From: Phycisphaerales bacterium | Lineage (GTDB): Bacteria; Planctomycetota; Phycisphaerae; Tepidisphaerales; Tepidisphaeraceae | Length of the DNA stretch: 6,740 nt | Reading direction: 5' to 3' | Assembly: GCA_003153655.1 (NCBI GenBank) | Contig: PMAK01000062.1 | Location: forward strand, 12,604 to 19,343 | Part shown: one piece after another, positions 1-6,711 of the stretch | How the letters are laid out: each line of letters begins with the position of its first letter | How positions within the stretch are numbered: the stretch's first letter is position 1 | Made by a program: the position numbers and the translations under genes | The notes under the pieces: model-generated | What the model saw: the letters and a program-made list of their open reading frames with translations, nothing else | What the model was told of the DNA's origin: nothing | The model's database searches: none

Positions 1-2
1 CG

Positions 3-1703
3 ATCACAATCCCAACCTACGTCTACCATTCCAAGGCCCTCGGACGCGATGTCCCCCTGATCGCGGCCGTCCCATGGTTCGGCAATCGCGATTGGGAAAC
101 CATGTACGACTGGCCCGCCCATCGCATCGCCGCCGGGCATATCTCCATCGTCAAAATCTGGGACATCTGCGCCGCCCAGAACGCCATCGCCAAAAACAGC
201 GCGACAATCGACGAAGCCATTTCTCACATTCTCAACGACGACCGCGCGGATAAGCTCGCCCTCGACCCCCCGCTCGCCAAAAAATACGCCGCCGCCCCAC
301 CCGATCCGCAGGACACCCCCGCCCGCCAGAAAATGGCCGAACTAACCCTCAAAGAACTCAAAGATTCCGGTTGGCAAGACATATTCGCCAAAACTCCGGA
401 CAAAGAATTGAAGCCCGATGAACGGCTGCAAAAAGTCCTGCTCAACGATGCCGTGAACGCATTACAAAACACCGTCTCCCAAAACCGCAAGCTGCGCGAT
501 CAAGTCGAATCACAACGGCAATGGCTTGCATCCCAGATCGGCGGCAAAGGAATCCTCGTCGGCTTCACCGCCACCGGCTTCACCGACCAGGTCAGCACCA
601 GTCTCCACCTTCACTGCCCCGGCGTCGTCGTCCACGGCGTCATCGCCAACGCCGTCCTGACAGGCCGCTGGTGGCGCGTCGCTCCCGCCTGGGTAACGGT
701 GCTGCTCACAATCCTCTTCGGCGTCGGCGCTTCCGCTGTCCTGGGCCGGTATCACCCCGGACGCGCCAGTTTGATCACGCTCTCGCTCCTCGTCGGATAC
801 GCCCTACTCAACGGATACGTGCTGTTTGATTGGAACCGATTGATCGTCGGAGTCGCCGGCCCCATGGTGGCGATCGTCACCGTCTGGGCCGGCTGCACGC
901 TCTACCGCCTCATCGTCGAAGGCATGGAACGAAACCGCATCGCCATGGAAGTCGCCGTCTTCAGCAAAGAAATGGAGCTCGCCCGCCAGGTGCAGGTCGC
1001 CCTCATCCCCTCCCGTCCGCCAAACGTCGCCGGACTCGAAGCCGAAGGATGGGCCATCGCCGCCAGCATGACCGGAGGCGACTGCTACGACCTCTGGGAA
1101 ATGCACGATGGCCGCCTCGCCATTCTCCTCGCCGACGCCTCCGGCCACGGACTCGCCCCCGCGATGATCGTCTCCCAGGTCCGCACCCTCGTTCGCACCC
1201 TCTCCGAATTTGAAACCAACCCCTTCGATCTCCTCTCCCGCGTCAACAAACGCCTCGCCGACGACCTCGAAGCCAACCGCTTCGTCACCGCATTCCTCGG
1301 ATTCCTCCATCCCGACGGAAAACTCGAATGGGCCAGCGCCGGTCACGGCCCGATGTTCTGGTGCTCCGACGGCGTCTGCGAAATCCTCGACCTCGACTCC
1401 ACCAGCATGCCCCTCGGCATCATGGCCGACTGGACCGGCGACACCGCCCCGCCATCCCTCCAGCTTCACCCCGACGGCATGCTCGTCGTCTTCAGCGACG
1501 GCATCTTCGAAGCCCCCGCCCCCGATGGCGACATGTTCGGCGTCGAACGCATAAAGGAACGCCTCCTCAATTCCCGCAATCTCCCCTGCGTCCAAATCAT
1601 CGCCGGCCTGCGGACAGCCGTTCAGCAATGGCAAGCCAAAATCGAACCCATCGACGACCAGACCGTCGTGATCGTCCGCAGAACCCGCCTCAGTTCGGTC
1701 TGA
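3..1703 (+). CDS. CHASE2 sensor - SpoIIE/PP2C serine phosphatase (5' truncated by window)
   Basis: Predicted membrane-bound sensory phosphatase, acting on a phosphoserine or phosphothreonine protein, in related systems usually a STAS anti-anti-sigma factor. The frame is open from base 3 with no stop, giving 566 codons; the ATG at 102 looks internal because CHASE2-like sequence precedes it (ITIPTYVY, DVPLIAAVPWF). Residues counted from base 3: 1-222 are the end of CHASE2, closing with GILVGFTATGFTDQVST and CPGVVVHGVIANAVL. Three hydrophobic segments follow at about 228-248, 256-277 and 280-300. A short linker leads to the SpoIIE/PP2C domain at about 325-560. The phosphatase metal-site motifs are present: GGD (1074-1082), DASGHG (1134-1151), SDG (1494-1502) and DDQT (1653-1664), plus SAGHGP. 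The segment between the two CHASE2 parts (about residues 55-178) is long, polar and helix-prone. The stop is TGA at 1701. The function is firm at family level; signal and substrate are unknown. Confidence 0.92.
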   Translation: MTIPTYVYHSKALGRDVPLIAAVPWFGNRDWETMYDWPAHRIAAGHISIVKIWDICAAQNAIAKNSATIDEAISHILNDDRADKLALDPPLAKKYAAAPPDPQDTPARQKMAELTLKELKDSGWQDIFAKTPDKELKPDERLQKVLLNDAVNALQNTVSQNRKLRDQVESQRQWLASQIGGKGILVGFTATGFTDQVSTSLHLHCPGVVVHGVIANAVLTGRWWRVAPAWVTVLLTILFGVGASAVLGRYHPGRASLITLSLLVGYALLNGYVLFDWNRLIVGVAGPMVAIVTVWAGCTLYRLIVEGMERNRIAMEVAVFSKEMELARQVQVALIPSRPPNVAGLEAEGWAIAASMTGGDCYDLWEMHDGRLAILLADASGHGLAPAMIVSQVRTLVRTLSEFETNPFDLLSRVNKRLADDLEANRFVTAFLGFLHPDGKLEWASAGHGPMFWCSDGVCEILDLDSTSMPLGIMADWTGDTAPPSLQLHPDGMLVVFSDGIFEAPAPDGDMFGVERIKERLLNSRNLPCVQIIAGLRTAVQQWQAKIEPIDDQTVVIVRRTRLSSV

Positions 1704-1758
1704 TAATAGTTCCCCGCACAATCCCCAAATTAACAGCAAACGTTTTCCGAAAGAAATT

Positions 1759-1789
1759 TTGGCATTTCTAAGCGTCTTTCATTATGAAT
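1759..1789 (+). promoter_or_regulatory. possible sigma-70-type promoter for the GH74 gene
   Basis: In the AT-richer 130-bp gap after the phosphatase gene, TTGGCA (1759-1764, five of six matches to the -35 consensus) is followed after 18 bp by TATGAA (1783-1788, four of six matches to the -10 consensus). This would leave a leader of roughly 40 nt before the ATG at 1834. The match is by eye, and planctomycete promoters are poorly defined, so this is a weak call. It would allow the GH74 gene to be transcribed separately from the phosphatase gene. No Rho-independent terminator was seen in the gap. Confidence 0.3.
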
Positions 1790-1822
1790 AAGCGTACAAA
1801 GTTTGAGAAGTAACGACGTACT

Positions 1823-1828
1823 GGGAGG
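1823..1828 (+). promoter_or_regulatory. Shine-Dalgarno of the GH74 gene
   Basis: GGGAGG lies 5 nt before the ATG at 1834. It supports that start, which also places the LEPR motif at residues 19-22, the usual N-terminal position in this protein class. Confidence 0.75.
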
Positions 1829-1833
1829 ATTTT

Positions 1834-4800
1834 ATGGGTACGACGCGGAGGAATTCACGCAACCACAAACGCGCCGAGATTGAAACACTCGAACCGCGGC
1901 TCCTTCTCGCCGCCCAGGCCGTCTACACCTGGCAAAACGCCGCCATCGGCGCTGGCGGATTCGTCGATGGCATCTTCTACAGCCCCACCCAGCAAAACGT
2001 CATCTACGCCCGCACCGACATCGGCGGCTTATACAAATCCACCAACGACGGACAGAACTGGCAGGAACTTCTCGATTTCGTCGGCAACAGTACCGCCACC
2101 TCCGGCAACGGCACCCAATCCCAGGAGATCGGCGTCCTCAGCTTCGCCATCGACCCGGAAAACCCCAACAATCTCTATGCCGACGTCGGCCAATACTCCG
2201 GAACCAACGGAGCCGTCCTCTATTCCACCAACGCCGGCCAAACCTGGAGCATCGACAATCTCAGCTTCTATGTCGGCGGCAACTCCAACGGACGCGGCGA
2301 CGGCGAGCAAATCCAGGTCGATCCCAACGACAGTAACATTCTCTTCCTCGGCACAAACGCCAACGGCCTCTGGAAAAGCACCAACGCCGGCCACACATTT
2401 ACTCAGGTCAGCACCTTCAGTCCGACCAGCACCACCTTCGTTCTTTTCGATCCCACCAGCGCCACGCCCGGCCACGCGAGCCAGAAGATTTATGTGGGAA
2501 TCGACTCCACCAGCGCCGGCACCAATCTGTACGCCACCAGCAATGGCGGCACAAGTTGGGCACAAGTCGTCGGCACCGGCGCCCTCCCCACCGGATTCCT
2601 TCCGGGTCATGCAGTACTCTCCGGCGGAAATATGTACCTGGGCTATGCCAACGATCTGGCCCCCAACGGGAACATCACCAACGGCGGCGTCTTCAGTTTT
2701 GCCCCCGGCACCGGCGTCTGGACCAACATCTCGCCGGTCATACCCTCCGGAAACTTCGGTTACGACGCCGTCGCCGCCGACCTTGAGAATCCCAACACTC
2801 TCGTCGTTACCTCTTTCGATTTCTACTCCGGCCCCGACCAGATCTGGCGAACGACCGACGCCAATAGTCCCACGCCAACCTGGACAGAGTTGTATGACCA
2901 GAGCAGCGCACAAAACAACGGATATGGCGGCTTCGACACAACCCGCAATACCTCCAATGCCCCCTGGATCGCCGCCTTCGGCGACGGCATCGGCAACTGG
3001 GCCGGCACCGTCGCCATCGATCCCTTCAATTCCAACCAACTCATGTATGGCACCGGCCAGGGAATCTGGGCCACCAACAACGCCAGCAGCAACGGCGCGA
3101 TGACTCAATTGACCGAAGCCGACAGTTGGTATTTTCCCGACAACGGAATCGAGTTCACCGCGGCCCTCCAACTCGCTGCGCCCCCCAGCGGCGTTCCCCT
3201 CTTCAGCGCCCTCGGCGACATCAATGGTTTCGTCCATACCACCTTCACATCCTCCCCCGCCGGCGGCGGCATCACCGGAGGTATCACCGGCGGCGGGATC
3301 GGCACCATGAACAGCGTGGACTTCGCCGAAGACAACCCAAATATCGAAGCCATCGTCGGCCAGGTCGGATCAAATGACGGCGCGTTCACCACCAATGATG
3401 GATCAACCTGGACAGAATTCGCCTCCTCGCCAGGCGGGTTCGGCTCCGGCGGCAGCATCGCCGTCTCCGCCGACGCCTCAACTTTCGTCTGGGCCTCATC
3501 GGGCAACACCCCCTACTATTCCACCGACAACGGCGTCACCTGGACCCAATCCACCATGCCCAGCGGCGCAGCCGGCGGCGGAACAATGGTCTCCGATCGC
3601 GTCAATCCCAACGATTTCTACTACTGGGCCGAAAACGGCAGCGACAACTCCTGGACCCTCTACACCTCCACCGACGCAGGAAGAACATTCAACGCCTCCG
3701 CCGGCGGACCCCTCGGTATCGGCAACGTCACCCTCGTCGCCAACCCCTTCGTCGCCGGCGATCTCTTCCTCTCCTCCTACATCGGCATCTACGAATCCGC
3801 CAACTTCGGCCAGAGCTTCACCCAAAATCCCACTATCGGATTTGCAAACGTCTCCTCCGTCGCACTCGGAGCCCCCGCCCCCGGAAGTTCCATCGCCGCC
3901 ATATACATATACGGAACCATCGGCTCCTTCGAAGGCGTCTACCGCTCCGACGATGGCGGCGGAACCTGGGTCCAACTCAACGACGTCAGCCACCAATGGG
4001 GCGGACTCGTCGACACCATGGCCGCAGATCCCAACGTCTTCGGACGCGTCTACCTCGGCATCAACGGCCGCGGCGTCATCATCGGCAATCCCACCGGCGC
4101 TCTCCCCGCCGGCTGGACCGACGCCGACATCAACACCCCCGGCAATCCCGGATTCGCCACAACCACAACCACCCTCTCCACCGGCGCAACCGTTAATCAA
4201 TGGATCCTCGACGGCGGCGGCGCAGGCATTCAGGGAACCTCCGATCAATTCAATTTCGCCTATCAATCCATCACCGGCAGCACCATAATTTCCACCCAAC
4301 TCACCGGCATGACCAACGCCGACCCCGACAGCGCATTACCCGAGGCCGGCGTCATGGTCCGCGCCGGCACAGCCGCCGGCGATCCCTTCGCCGCAATGGT
4401 GCAAACACCGGATGACGTTTTATTCCAATATCGCACCACCGCCGGCGGAGCCGAAGTCTCCCAACTCTTCGGCGTCACGCCCGGTTACGTCAAAATCGTC
4501 CGCAACGGCGACAACTTCAGCGGCTTCTACAGCAGCAACGGAACCACCTGGACCCAGCTCGGCTCAACCATCGCCATCGCCGCCATGCCAACCACCGCCA
4601 ACGTAGGCCTCGTCGCCAGCGCCGCCTACAATCCGCAGCTCACGCAAGCTACCTTCGCCAACGTAGACCTCGCCGGCCTCCCCGTCGTCGCCACCGCCGC
4701 CGCCGCAACGCCCAATCCCGTCCCCGCCTCTTCCACCACCCTCAGCGTCCTCGGCTCCGAAATCGACGGCACTTCCGCACTCACCTATACCTGGTCATCC

Positions 4801-5562
4801 ACCGGCCCAGCCGCCGTCACCTACACCGGCTCAACCAACGGCACCAACGCCGCCCAAAACATCACCGCCAATTTCATCAAGGCCGGCTCATACAATTTCA
4901 CCGCCACCATCACCGACCAAAACGGATTCACCGCCACCAGCAGCGTCGCCGTAACCGTCAGCGCGCTCCCCGCCTCCCAACTCGCGATCGTCGAACAACC
5001 GCTGATCGTCGCGCCCGGCACTCCATCCGCAGCCCCCATCGTAGTCGCTCTCGAAGACGCACGCGGAAGCGTCGTCGCTGGCAATTCCCAGGTAACGCTT
5101 CAACTCGCCACCGGACCAGCGGGCGGCACACTCACCAGCACAACAACCGTCGCCGCGGTCAACGGCATGGCCGTCTTCAACAACATCGCCTTCAGCAGCC
5201 TCGGCGACTACACCCTAGTCGCATCCGCCACCGGTCTCGCCGGCGCAACCAGCCGTGAAATCCAAGTCATCCAGGTAGCAGTTCCCCCATACCTTTTCAG
5301 CGGCATCCCCCTCAGCCCCGAGGCTCGCGCCTTCGCCGAGCAACGAATGCTCCAAAGAAATTCCCAGGCGGATATATTCGTCGCCCCGCAATTAACCACC
5401 CCGGCAATCGAACCGCTCAACACCCCCGCCTTGAACGCAACACCATCAGCCAATTCAGCATTCGCGGCTTCTTCCTCTCTCACAGCCACACAAAATAACC
5501 AACTCGACGGACCCAACAAGGATTTGGCGGACACAGATAAAGCGGTGCTTTCAAAAACCTGA
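1834..5562 (+). CDS. LEPR-XLL GH74-family xyloglucanase-like exoenzyme with DUF1349-like and Ig/PKD-like modules
   Basis: Predicted exported endo- or exo-glucanase cutting xyloglucan or a related beta-1,4-glucan; the 1242-residue frame is intact. Residues 1-18 are basic and polar, and 19-25 are LEPRLLL, the planctomycete LEPR-XLL signature. The GH74 twin beta-propeller spans about 30-752: it opens with YTWQN and GAGGFVDGI, and ARTDIGG contains D62, matching the GH74 catalytic base. GDINGF contains D462, matching the catalytic acid (usually GDIGGF). Nine Asp-box-like motifs occur at 69, 131, 182, 235, 519, 563, 612, 655 and 705 (pattern S/T-x-D/N-x-G-x-T-W/F). Residues 760-947 resemble a DUF1349/concanavalin-like sandwich (AGVMVRAG, FQYRTTAGG, GFYSSNGTTWTQLG). 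Residues about 952-1043 are PKD/Ig-like and 1049-1150 a second Ig-like module. Residues 1155-1242 are a low-complexity Ala/Ser/Thr/Asn tail with no dockerin, LPxTG or PEP-CTERM anchor. GH74 assignment is confident; substrate and endo/exo mode are inferred, and a carbohydrate-binding role for the accessory modules is only a guess. Confidence 0.9.
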   Translation: MGTTRRNSRNHKRAEIETLEPRLLLAAQAVYTWQNAAIGAGGFVDGIFYSPTQQNVIYARTDIGGLYKSTNDGQNWQELLDFVGNSTATSGNGTQSQEIGVLSFAIDPENPNNLYADVGQYSGTNGAVLYSTNAGQTWSIDNLSFYVGGNSNGRGDGEQIQVDPNDSNILFLGTNANGLWKSTNAGHTFTQVSTFSPTSTTFVLFDPTSATPGHASQKIYVGIDSTSAGTNLYATSNGGTSWAQVVGTGALPTGFLPGHAVLSGGNMYLGYANDLAPNGNITNGGVFSFAPGTGVWTNISPVIPSGNFGYDAVAADLENPNTLVVTSFDFYSGPDQIWRTTDANSPTPTWTELYDQSSAQNNGYGGFDTTRNTSNAPWIAAFGDGIGNWAGTVAIDPFNSNQLMYGTGQGIWATNNASSNGAMTQLTEADSWYFPDNGIEFTAALQLAAPPSGVPLFSALGDINGFVHTTFTSSPAGGGITGGITGGGIGTMNSVDFAEDNPNIEAIVGQVGSNDGAFTTNDGSTWTEFASSPGGFGSGGSIAVSADASTFVWASSGNTPYYSTDNGVTWTQSTMPSGAAGGGTMVSDRVNPNDFYYWAENGSDNSWTLYTSTDAGRTFNASAGGPLGIGNVTLVANPFVAGDLFLSSYIGIYESANFGQSFTQNPTIGFANVSSVALGAPAPGSSIAAIYIYGTIGSFEGVYRSDDGGGTWVQLNDVSHQWGGLVDTMAADPNVFGRVYLGINGRGVIIGNPTGALPAGWTDADINTPGNPGFATTTTTLSTGATVNQWILDGGGAGIQGTSDQFNFAYQSITGSTIISTQLTGMTNADPDSALPEAGVMVRAGTAAGDPFAAMVQTPDDVLFQYRTTAGGAEVSQLFGVTPGYVKIVRNGDNFSGFYSSNGTTWTQLGSTIAIAAMPTTANVGLVASAAYNPQLTQATFANVDLAGLPVVATAAAATPNPVPASSTTLSVLGSEIDGTSALTYTWSSTGPAAVTYTGSTNGTNAAQNITANFIKAGSYNFTATITDQNGFTATSSVAVTVSALPASQLAIVEQPLIVAPGTPSAAPIVVALEDARGSVVAGNSQVTLQLATGPAGGTLTSTTTVAAVNGMAVFNNIAFSSLGDYTLVASATGLAGATSREIQVIQVAVPPYLFSGIPLSPEARAFAEQRMLQRNSQADIFVAPQLTTPAIEPLNTPALNATPSANSAFAASSSLTATQNNQLDGPNKDLADTDKAVLSKT

Positions 5563-5622
5563 AAATAAAGATCAATGAACCCGCTCGCGCGACGAAATGC
5601 TACTTGGCTTAATTCGATACAC

Positions 5623-5646
5623 CTGACCCTGCGACTGACCCTGCGA
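5623..5646. repeat. perfect 12-bp tandem duplication
   Basis: CTGACCCTGCGA occurs twice back to back (5623-5634 and 5635-5646). With the two preceding bases, the first copy contains ACCTGACCC (5621-5629), whose reverse complement GGGTCAGGT is also the core of the repeats at 6205-6269. It could be replication slippage inside a REP-like element; the origin is not established. Confidence 0.85.
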
Positions 5647-5740
5647 GATTCTCGATTTGGCTTCGGCTAGTCGCTTAACAGCGCTAACCTTCAAAAGCGG
5701 CATTTGCTCGCAAAACTTCCGCTTTATTCGCCCGCTGAGC

Positions 5741-5770
5741 GGTGCATACCACCCCAAAGGTGCATACCAC
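5741..5770. repeat. two 12-bp direct repeats with 18-bp period
   Basis: GGTGCATACCAC occurs at 5741-5752 and 5759-5770, separated by CCCAAA. The 18-bp period would keep an overlapping reading frame, but no gene is convincing here. The function is unknown; it may be a small duplication or a paired protein-binding site. Confidence 0.75.
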
Positions 5771-6089
5771 ACTGACGAAATCTTCGGGATGGGCCCAACC
5801 ACGGGCCGTCCCCCTGTAATGGCGGCATAGATATGAGTATTCAACTGGTGCCGTCCGTTTGGCGGAAGCAAGACGTCAGACATAAGAAGCTTTCATACCT
5901 CTCAATGAAATTCTTGCCCACGGACAAAGTTCGCAGTTCCAATCACCAACTATTTCAAATGTTAAGCTGGAGCCTTTTTGCGGCCTGGCTTGCGTCCAAC
6001 CACGCGCGTTAGGCACAACCTCGAGACCCAGCCCCAATAAGCCATCATCAATCGCACGAATGCGAATAAATCAAATGCAACCGCGAAAA

Positions 6090-6164
6090 CGCAAAGAGCG
6101 CAGAGATCGGATGAGAAAACCAATCGAATTATCGTCCTCTCCTCCGACCTCTGCGCTCTCTGCG
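6090..6164 (-). repeat. long inverted repeat: 22-nt arms around a 31-nt loop, MITE/REP-like
   Basis: The left arm (6090-6111, beginning CGCAAAGAGCGCAGAG) is complementary to the right arm (6143-6164, beginning TCCGACCTCTGCGCTC) at 20 of 22 positions, with a 31-nt loop at 6112-6142. Both mismatches are A against C when read as plus-strand RNA but G against U in minus-strand RNA, so only a minus-strand transcript could form an uninterrupted 22-bp stem. Elements built on 'cgcaaagagcgcagag' wording are common between genes in environmental bacterial genomes, which is recall rather than a search result. There is no T-run, so it is not a classical terminator. Confidence 0.75.
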
Positions 6165-6204
6165 GCTCGAGTGTAATCACGGGCGGTCAATCCGAATTTT
6201 GATC

Positions 6205-6269
6205 CGATAAAGCGAAGGGGGTCAGGTTCCCTTTTTCGTTCGATAAAGAGAAGGGGGTCAGGTTCCCTT
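6205..6269 (+). repeat. two copies of a 29-bp hairpin-forming unit containing GGGTCAGGT
   Basis: The units 6205-6233 and 6241-6269 begin CGATAAAG and end TTCCCTT; they differ at one base (C6213 versus A6249), with a 36-bp period. In each, AAGGGGG can pair with TTCCCTT (five Watson-Crick plus two G-T pairs) around a TCAGG loop. Sequences of the form GGGGTCAGGT with short stems resemble REP-like units found near REP-associated tyrosine (Y1/IS200-like) transposase genes. That is an analogy; no such transposase gene lies in this window. Confidence 0.8.
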
Positions 6270-6557
6270 CCACGCTCGCGCCCAATTCCAAAACCCACCT
6301 AATCCGCTCCTCCCCCAAAATAAAAAATAATTCCGCGCAGATTTTCACAAACCACGTCCAATCCTTTCACCCGCCGGACTCTTGTATAGAGAGAAGATAC
6401 TTTTTTTGTCGAGACCCATGCCACACACAAACAGAGCCCATGCAATCCAACTCATCTTCGATACCGCCCCAATCCGCGCGCTCCGAGAAGCCCATCACCG
6501 AGCCATGCCCCACGAACTTTCTACTCTTCCATCCCTCCACCCCCCTCCCCCCGGAAA

Positions 6558-6585
6558 TGGGACATCCTGAGGCACATTGGGACAT
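6558..6585. repeat. TGGGACAT direct repeat, 20-bp spacing
   Basis: TGGGACAT occurs at 6558-6565 and 6578-6585, about two helical turns apart, followed by a T-run. On the minus strand both read ATGTCCCA. Repeated TGTCCC-type sites occur near the ends of some insertion sequences, where transposase binds direct repeats, so this could be an IS-end remnant; it could equally be an operator pair or chance. No transposase or target-site duplication was identified. Confidence 0.45.
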
Positions 6586-6632
6586 TTTTTACTCATCTCA
6601 AAACTTTTCTCGCATCGCGAAATACCCCCCCC

Positions 6633-6663
6633 GGGGAGTGGGGCCTACTGGGGCTTTTTGGGG
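6633..6663 (+). other. canonical G-quadruplex motif (four GGGG tracts)
   Basis: Four GGGG tracts lie at 6633-6636, 6640-6643, 6650-6653 and 6660-6663, with loops of 3, 6 and 6 nt, fitting the G3+N1-7 quadruplex rule with four possible tetrads. Immediately upstream is a run of eight C (6625-6632), which could pair with a G-tract and compete with the quadruplex. It sits on the plus strand 48 nt before the possible start at 6712, so it may fall in that gene's leader. Folding is predicted, not shown. Confidence 0.65.
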
Positions 6664-6711
6664 CCAATATTCAATCCTCATAAAACCCAAGGCGGCACGA
6701 GGCCAAGTGAA

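Larger units (their letters stand above)
5563..6711. other. repeat-rich intergenic region without a convincing gene
   Basis: About 1.15 kb follows the GH74 stop. Short open frames exist on both strands, but none shows a recognisable domain, a good ribosome site together with the C-ending codon use of the neighbouring genes, or a plausible composition; several run straight through repeats. The region instead holds a series of small repeats and foldable segments listed separately. No tRNA, rRNA, CRISPR array or transposase gene was seen, and no strong Rho-independent terminator was found after the GH74 gene. It may be a graveyard of small mobile or REP-like sequences. Confidence 0.6.

Noticed and set aside
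804..1739. Minus-strand 311-codon frame opposite the phosphatase gene
   Set aside because: It is the antisense shadow of a well-recognised CHASE2-SpoIIE gene; its Gly/Asp/Glu/Val-rich translation is typical of antisense to C-ending codons.
2029..4299. Long minus-strand frames and out-of-frame plus-strand frames within the GH74 gene
   Set aside because: They are shadows of the GH74 reading frame, with biased Gly/Ala/Val or Pro/Ser/Thr/Arg composition and no domains.
5572..5883. Minus-strand open frame of 103 codons beginning MSDVLLPPNG
   Set aside because: No recognisable domain. The nearest GAGAGG is too far from the ATG to be a good ribosome site, codon use lacks the C-ending bias of the real genes, and the frame runs through both the 18-bp-period and 12-bp tandem repeats.
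5994..6014. GTCCAAC and GTTAGGC resembling integron attC core sites
   Set aside because: The cores are only 7 nt apart, far shorter than a real attC, with no L'/L'' boxes or integrase gene. A matching GCTTAAC/GTTAAGC pair at 5673 and 5959 is too far apart and expected by chance.
5962..6298. Minus-strand frames of 72 and 75 codons
   Set aside because: They translate the long hairpin and the GGGTCAGGT units (for example repeated EPDPL-FI), so they are products of repeat DNA rather than genes.
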